A stretch of DNA of 12,623 nucleotides from DATBFX01 sp036558305. GTDB taxonomy: Bacteria; Chloroflexota; Chloroflexia; Thermomicrobiales; UBA6265. The first letter of the stretch is position 1; the number at the start of each line of letters is the position of its first letter. Where the stretch lies: NCBI GenBank assembly GCA_036558305.1, contig DATBFX010000285.1, forward strand, positions 1 through 12,623. The letters run 5' to 3'. The position numbers were made by a program, and so were the translations under genes. Below the pieces are notes generated by a model that was given only the letters and a program-made list of their open reading frames with translations, searched no databases and was not told where the DNA came from. Positions 5,532 to 11,400 of this stretch are shown piece by piece.

Positions 5532-8012
5532 ATGTCGAGCACGACGGCGTGGCAGGGCGACCCTGAGGAACCCGTGCGTCTGACCACGCTCGCGGATATC
5601 CACCGTCTGGATGTCGGGGAACTGCCACGACCCCTGACGCATTTGGTCGGTCGCGAACGGGAGGCCGCCGAGGTTGCCGCGCTCCTGGCGCGCGAGGACG
5701 TCCGACTCCTTGTGCTGACGGGAGCGGGCGGAATCGGCAAGACCCGGCTGGCGTTGAGGGTGGCCGAGCGGCAACGCGACGCGTTCGTCGATGGCGTCGC
5801 CTTCGTCGATCTCTCGCCGATTCGGGATGCGCACCTCGTTTTGCCGACGATCGCACGCGCGCTTGGATTGCGCGAATCGGGGCACGCGTCGCTGAGCGAG
5901 CGACTTCGGGTGCGCCTGCGCAACGCCCATGTGCTGCTGGTGCTGGACAATTTCGAGCAGGTCATGGGGGCCGGTACGGACATCGGCCAACTGCTGATGG
6001 TCTGCCCGCGCGTCAAAACCCTCGTGACCAGTCGCTCGGCGCTGCACGTGTCGGGCGAACAGGGTTACCCGGTCCCGCCGCTCGCACACGGGGCCGGCGC
6101 ATCCTCCGCCGAGGCGGTGTCATCCGAGGCCGTGCGCCTCTTCGTTCAGTGTGCGCGAGCCGCGCGACCCGACTTCGCGCCGACGGCGGCGAACGCCGCG
6201 ATAGTTGCCGCCATCTGCGCGCGGCTCGACGGTGTGCCACTTGCGATCGAACTGGCGGCGGCGAAGATCAGGGTACTCACGCCCGCCGCCATCCTCGCGC
6301 GTCTCGAACCGGGCCTGTCGCTCCTGACCGGAGGTTCCCTCGACCAGCCGGCGCGCCTGCGTGCGATGCGCGATGCCATCTCCTGGAGTTTCGACCTCCT
6401 GTCGTCCGACGATCGGGTGCTGCTTCGTCGCCTCGCCGTGTTCGTCGGCGGATTCGACCTCGAGGCGGCGGAAGCGGTGATGGCGGAAGGCGGGAGGCGG
6501 AGGGCGGAAGAAACCGATTCCCGTCCCGCCTCCCGCCTTCCGCCTTCCGCCTCCGTCCTGGACGGGATCACGTCGCTCGTCGATCAGAGTCTGGTACGGC
6601 AGGTGGAGGTGGATGAGGGCGAGCCCTACTTTTCGCTGTTGGAGACGATTCGCGAATTTGGTGTGGAGCGAGCGGAGGAGACCGGCGAGTTCGAGGAGGT
6701 GCGACGGCGGCACGCGGAGTGGTGCGTGAGTTTGGCGGAACGGGTGGCGGTCGGATTCGCCGGAAACAACCCGGTGCCGTGGGGGACGCGACTGGAGCGC
6801 AACCACGACAATATCCGGGCCGCCCTCTCGTGGTTGGAACGCGCCGGACCGACCGAGCTTGCGCTACGGTTCGTGACCGTGCTGGAGCCGCTCTGGCGGG
6901 TCCTCGGGTTTACCCGCGAAGGCGATCGCTGGTTGACGTGGGCATTGGCCCGGCGCGACGGAATGTCGCCCGCGCAGGTGTCCGCCGCGTTGAACCTCGC
7001 CGCGCAGATCGCGTCCGACCTCGGGAATTTCGACCGGGCCAGGGCGATGGCCGAGGAGTCGGTGGAGCGGGCGACGGTAGCTGGTGACAACGGGGTGCTC
7101 GCGGGCGCCTTGCGCGCGCTGGCGAACGTGACCCAGTCGCGCGGAGACGGGGCAGCCGCCCAGGATCTGTACGAGCAGGCTCTTGCCCTGTATCACGAGG
7201 TCGGCGATCTCGCCCAGGCCAGCCGGACCCTCTGCCATCTCGCCTCGTTGGGGAATCTCGGATCGGTCGACGATGCCGGCGACCGGGCGGATCAGGAACT
7301 GGCGGTGTCCCGCTGTGAGGAAGCGCTGCGTCTGAGTGGGGCGATCGACGATCAGGTGGGCCGGGTGCGCGCACTCCACAGCCTGGCCTACCTTGCCTAC
7401 AAGATGCGGGATTACCCGCGGGCGGCCCGGCTATCGCGGGAGACCCTGGAGCTGCGGTGGCGGATGCGGGACGTCTTCTCGATCAGCGCCTCCTTCGAAG
7501 ACATCGCGGACATCGCCGGGATGACCGGTCAGGCGGCGGCGGCGGCGCGCCTGTACGGGGTCGCCGAAGCGCTCCGCGAACGCCTGGACACGCCGATTCC
7601 GCCGTTCTACCTCCCCGGCTACGAACGCGAGGTCGACGTCGCGAGGAAGGCCCTGGGCGCCGATGCATTCGCCGCGGCGCGAGCCGCAGGCCGGGCGCTT
7701 CCGCTCGGCGAGGCCGTGGTTGAGGCGCTCGCGCTGGCCGAGGCGCTCGGGCAGCGGCCGGAGCCTGTTGCCGCACCGGCGCGGACGGCAGCCACGCACG
7801 GACATCTCAGTGAACGCGAACTGGAGGTACTCCCGCTCCTTGCCGCCGGCTATTCCGATCGGGAAATCGCCGACGCGCTGTTCATCAGTCCGCGCACGGC
7901 TCAGGGGCACGTCGCGAAGGTCCTCGCCAAACTCGGCGTCCGCACCCGTGCCGCCGCCGTCGGTGCGGCGATCGCCGCCGGGCTCATCCCGCTGGGGCCT
8001 CCGGCCTCCTGA
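5532..8012 (+). CDS. STAND ATPase-TPR transcriptional regulator with C-terminal LuxR domain
   Basis: An 826-aa cytoplasmic regulator. The ATG at 5532 has GGAG six bases upstream; a longer frame from TTG 5370 would add 54 residues of non-conserved composition and is not used. N-terminal NTPase: LVGRERE near residue 38, Walker A GAGGIGKT at 64-71, Walker B VLLVLDNFEQV at 134-144 and the TSR sensor at 166-168, then GVPLAIELAAAKIRVL, as in NB-ARC/AP-ATPase proteins. A TPR-like helical region spans about 470-740 (repeated Leu/Ala helices such as LYEQALALYHEVGDLAQA). The LuxR-type helix-turn-helix spans about 757-820 (LSERELEVLPLLAAGYSDREIA). Family members couple ATP-dependent oligomerisation and a ligand or protein signal to promoter binding. 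Oddity: an inverted pair of heptamer arrays at 6482-6551 encodes an Arg/Glu/Pro-rich insert at about residues 317-341. Targets are unknown. Confidence 0.9.
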   Translation: MSSTTAWQGDPEEPVRLTTLADIHRLDVGELPRPLTHLVGREREAAEVAALLAREDVRLLVLTGAGGIGKTRLALRVAERQRDAFVDGVAFVDLSPIRDAHLVLPTIARALGLRESGHASLSERLRVRLRNAHVLLVLDNFEQVMGAGTDIGQLLMVCPRVKTLVTSRSALHVSGEQGYPVPPLAHGAGASSAEAVSSEAVRLFVQCARAARPDFAPTAANAAIVAAICARLDGVPLAIELAAAKIRVLTPAAILARLEPGLSLLTGGSLDQPARLRAMRDAISWSFDLLSSDDRVLLRRLAVFVGGFDLEAAEAVMAEGGRRRAEETDSRPASRLPPSASVLDGITSLVDQSLVRQVEVDEGEPYFSLLETIREFGVERAEETGEFEEVRRRHAEWCVSLAERVAVGFAGNNPVPWGTRLERNHDNIRAALSWLERAGPTELALRFVTVLEPLWRVLGFTREGDRWLTWALARRDGMSPAQVSAALNLAAQIASDLGNFDRARAMAEESVERATVAGDNGVLAGALRALANVTQSRGDGAAAQDLYEQALALYHEVGDLAQASRTLCHLASLGNLGSVDDAGDRADQELAVSRCEEALRLSGAIDDQVGRVRALHSLAYLAYKMRDYPRAARLSRETLELRWRMRDVFSISASFEDIADIAGMTGQAAAAARLYGVAEALRERLDTPIPPFYLPGYEREVDVARKALGADAFAAARAAGRALPLGEAVVEALALAEALGQRPEPVAAPARTAATHGHLSERELEVLPLLAAGYSDREIADALFISPRTAQGHVAKVLAKLGVRTRAAAVGAAIAAGLIPLGPPAS
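6482..6551. repeat. Inverted heptamer arrays inside the LuxR-ATPase gene
   Basis: Left array: GGCGGAA, GGCGGGA, GGCGGAG, GGCGGAA (6482-6509). Right array, opposite orientation: TCCCGCC, TCCCGCC, TTCCGCC, TTCCGCC (6524-6551). They are separated by 14 bases. The two arms can pair with few mismatches into a stem of about 28 bp. The reading frame is kept, and the insert reads as low-complexity EGGRRRAEE followed by RPASRLPPSAS. Confidence 0.85.
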
Positions 8013-8033
8013 TTCGCTGCCCAGCGCCGGCGA

Positions 8034-8093
8034 CTACGTAGGGCGTACGACCCTACGTAGCGGCCGCGTGCCGTTCGCTCCTACGTAGCGGCC
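8034..8093. repeat. Cluster of three CTACGTAG palindromes with nested inverted and direct repeats
   Basis: CTACGTAG occurs at 8034-8041, 8053-8060 and 8081-8088. The first two are arms of a 10-bp inverted repeat (CTACGTAGGG at 8034-8043, CCCTACGTAG at 8051-8060) whose loop holds CGTACG. The second and third are within a 13-bp direct repeat CTACGTAGCGGCC (8053-8065 and 8081-8093). The cluster begins 22 bases after the regulator stop. The hairpin could end that transcript, or the sites could bind a dimeric protein. Confidence 0.8.
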
Positions 8094-8134
8094 GGGCGCA
8101 AACGCGTAATCCACACACTATTCACCCGGTTCCC

Positions 8135-8174
8135 CGTCGCCGACGATGGCGTCGCGGTCGCGAGATCGGCGACG
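8135..8174 (+). promoter_or_regulatory. Possible leader hairpin before the 74-aa gene
   Basis: A 9-bp inverted repeat (CGTCGCCGA at 8135-8143, TCGGCGACG at 8166-8174) has a 22-base interior that contains further self-complementary GC sequence. It ends 17 bases before the ribosome-binding site at 8191. At this GC content chance is possible. Confidence 0.25.
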
Positions 8175-8203
8175 CGTTCATCGAAGCGACGGAGGAGACC
8201 ACC

Positions 8204-8428
8204 GTGAACCCGAATCTGACCACCTATGCGATTGCCGACCAAATCGAGCGCCATCGTATTGCCTCTCGCCCCGAAGTGCTGCGGACCCGGCGGATCCGTC
8301 CGGTGCGGGATGCCGAGGTGCGCAGTCGGGTTGACTGGTTCATCCGACTCGGCAATGCCGCGCTCGCCTTCGCCGGCCGGGTGCAGCGGGTGGCCCCGCT
8401 CCGTCGTCAGCCGGCGGTCACTCGTTAG
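8204..8428 (+). CDS. Small basic protein of unknown function, 74 aa
   Basis: The GTG start at 8204 is well supported by GGAGGAGA at 8191-8198 (GGAGGA ends seven bases before the start). The product is strongly basic, with about a quarter of its residues Arg, His or Lys. The N-terminal MNPNLTTYAIADQIERHRIA is an amphipathic helix, followed by an Arg-rich segment (VLRTRRIRPVRD). The C-terminal helix VDWFIRLGNAALAFAGRVQ (residues 43-61) is moderately hydrophobic and could associate with membrane or a partner, but is too interrupted for a clear transmembrane span. I know no family with confidence; small Arg-rich proteins with a similar opening occur in Actinobacteria and Chloroflexi. It lies between the regulator and the giant surface protein, 52 bp ahead of the latter, so co-transcription is possible. 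Confidence 0.55.
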   Translation: MNPNLTTYAIADQIERHRIASRPEVLRTRRIRPVRDAEVRSRVDWFIRLGNAALAFAGRVQRVAPLRRQPAVTR

Positions 8429-8480
8429 GGAATCGGACTTCGGGCCATCGGTTTGACACGGAGGGGAAGGTGGGCGTTCG

Positions 8481-11400
8481 ATGGGGAGGATCCTTGTTTC
8501 GATTCGGTGCCTCATCTTGCTGGTCACGATTGCCGGCCCGTTTGCTTCGTTCGCGGTCGGTGCCATTCCCGTCGCCGCGGCCTCGGCACGTGATGTCGAC
8601 AAGGACGACGTCCCTGACCGCGCCGACAACTGCCGCACGGTTGCCAATCCCGACCAGACCGACAGCGACGGCGACGGCAAGGGCGATGCCTGTGACGCGC
8701 AGGCGGCCGGCGCGACCGGCGGCGACGCGAACGGGGGCGACGCGACCGCGGCACAGGTCCAGACCACAGCCAAACCGACTCCCACGCCGACCCCGCCGCC
8801 CGACAAGGATCGCGACGGCGTCGTCGATGCCGCCGACAACTGCCGCGAGGTGGCGAACCCGGACCAGCTCGACAGCGACGGCGACGGCAGGGGCGACGTC
8901 TGTGACGGTGACGACGACGGTGACGGCAAGAACGACAGACGGGACAATTGCCCGCTGGTGCCCAATCACGACCAGGCGGACGGCGACCGCGACGGGATCG
9001 GCGACGACTGCGACCCCGTCGACAACCGAACCCTCGACGACGACGGCGACGGCGTCGGCAACCGCCACGACAACTGCCCGGCCGCACCCAACCCCGACCA
9101 ACTCGACACGGACGGCGACGGTAAGGGCGACGCCTGCGATAGCGACGACGACGGCGACGGTAAGGCCGACAACCGCGACAACTGCCCATTGGTTGCCAAC
9201 AAGAACCAGCACGACCGCGACAAGGACGGCCTGGGCGATGCCTGCGACGACGACCGCGACGGTGACGGTGCCGCCAATGCCGCCGACAACTGCGAGGACG
9301 CCGCGAATCCCGATCAGGCGGACCTCGACGGGGATGGTCAGGGCGACGCCTGCGATGCCGACGACGACGGCGATGGGCCGAAAGATAGCAAGGACAACTG
9401 CCGGCGGGTCCCCAATCCCGACCAACTCGACACCGACCGCGACGGCAAAGGCGACGCCTGCGACGCCGATGACGATGGCGATGGCAAACCCGATGACCAC
9501 GACAACTGCCCGCAGATCGCCAACCGCGATCAGAAGGATCGGGACGGCGACGGCAAGGGTGACGCCTGCGATCCGACGGACGACGGTGACCCGGACGGCG
9601 ACGGGGTGCGCGGAACCGCCGACAATTGCCCATCGACTGCGAATGCGGATCAGCACGACGCCGATGGTGACGGGATCGGCGATGCCTGCGACCCGACGGA
9701 CAACCGGGACGCCGACCACGACGGCGTCGGCGACGCGACCGACAACTGCAAGGACGTCGCGAATCCCGATCAGGCCGACCTGGACGGCGACAAAACCGGC
9801 GATGCGTGCGACGCCGATGACGACGGTGACGGGGTCGCCGATGCGCAGGACACCTGCCCGGCGGTCAAGAATGCCGACCAGACGGACACGGACGGCGACG
9901 GCATGGGCGACGCGTGCGACCCGGACGACGACAACGACACCGTCGCCGATGCCGGCGACAACTGCCCGCTCGTCGCGAACACCGACCAGGCCGATCTCGA
10001 TGGGGACGGACTAGGCGACGCCTGCGACCAGACCGACGACCGGGATGGCGACCAGGACGGCGTGCGGGATGCCGCCGACAACTGCCCGACCGTGGCCAAC
10101 GCGGACCAGGCCGACGAGGACGGGGACGGCAAGGGGACGGCCTGCGACCCGGACGGGGTCGTGGTGATCCAATCCCTCGACACGATCGATACGCCGTTGG
10201 TCGGTCTTTGCTACACGTTGACGAGTGCCGAGCCGGCGGTCAGGCACTGCGACGCCGATGATGGGCAGAACGACGGGTCCACGCGCTTCGACAACGTCCT
10301 GCCGGACATTGCGCAGTTCACGCAGGAAGGGTCATTCAACTTCGGCGTCTTCGTCTCCGCCGGGCAGATCTCGACGGTGCCGGTGCTGGTGCCGACCTGG
10401 GGTCGACTGGAGATCGATGCCGTAGATGGGAGTGGCAACGCGCTCCCCGGTGGCTGCTACCTGGCGATTCCCGCCTCGGGTGGGACCACCTGGGGAGCCT
10501 GCGACGGGATGGGTTTGGACGCGGACGGTGAGCGCAACGGCTCCGTCGTGTTGACGAGTCTGGATCCGGGTACCTACACGGTGCGTACCCAGGTGCCGCC
10601 GGCGGGGTACTCGAGTGCCGACGATCAGTCCGCCGTGGTCTCGCCGCGGCAACTGACGACGGCACAGGTCCAGCACCTGAAGCGCGGCGTGCTGACCGTC
10701 GACGTGGTCGATCGCGACGCGGGCGGCCCCGTTTCGGGCGTCACGCTGACGTTCGTGGCGCAGAGCGGCGGCAGCCAGACCTCGGTCCAGGATGGGGGCT
10801 TCGGCGATGGCGACGGCGGCGCAAACGGCGTGCTCGTCGTTCAGGACCTCGATCCCGGCAACTACACGGTCTATCCGACGGGTGTCGACGGCTACGAGCA
10901 GCCGGCGCCGTTCTCGGTCGAGGTGACGCGCGACGACCAGACCCTCGTCCTGCAGTACTTCCGACCGGCCACGCTCAACGTCCAGGCGCTCGGTCCCGAC
11001 GGTGAGAGCGTCTCCGTCTGCTACCGGCTCTTCCTCGACGATGGCACGGGGCATGCCGACCAGTCTCAGCCCGCGGTCGTCACCGCCTCGGCGTTCTTCG
11101 ACGGCGAGTACTGCGACTTCGGCTCGGGTACCGCGACGATCGGTCACCTGCCGGCCGGGGGCTACGTCCTGGTCAATTCCTCGTCGAGCTTCGGCTACGG
11201 TCTCGCGCCCGATCTGCCGGTGGCGGTCGCGCCCGGCGAGAGCAAGTCGGTCACCGCGCACGTCCCGCTGCAGACCTGGACCGTCAATCTCCGCGTCGTC
11301 GGTGACAACAACCTCGACCCGCTGACCGGGACCTGCTTCGCCATCCTGGCGGACGGTGCCGACGACACGCCGTTGCAGACGGTCTGCGACGGCCAGGCCG

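Noticed and set aside
3465..6089. An 874-codon minus-strand open frame opposite the MFS, 149-aa and regulator genes
   Set aside because: It is antisense to three genes with clear family features and ribosome-binding sites, is extremely Arg/Asp/Gly-rich, and is an artefact of high-GC codon use.
6482..6551. Heptamer arrays as a CRISPR-like or insertion-sequence structure
   Set aside because: Units are seven bases with no unique spacers, and no transposase or target-site duplication is visible; it is a simple inverted tandem repeat.
8453..8458. TTGACA just upstream of the surface-protein gene as a -35 element
   Set aside because: A 17-base spacer leads to GTTCGA, no -10, and transcription would start after the ATG; it may be chance.
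8418..9719. A 433-codon minus-strand frame rich in Val/Ala/Ile with a repetitive, membrane-like look
   Set aside because: It is the reverse complement of Asp/Gly codons of the thrombospondin array (GAC reads as GTC, Val), so hydrophobic repeats are expected by composition.
8470..10014. A 514-codon plus-strand frame rich in Thr/Arg/Pro
   Set aside because: A shifted frame of the same repeat array; low complexity, no signal peptide, and it stops within the region where the true frame continues.
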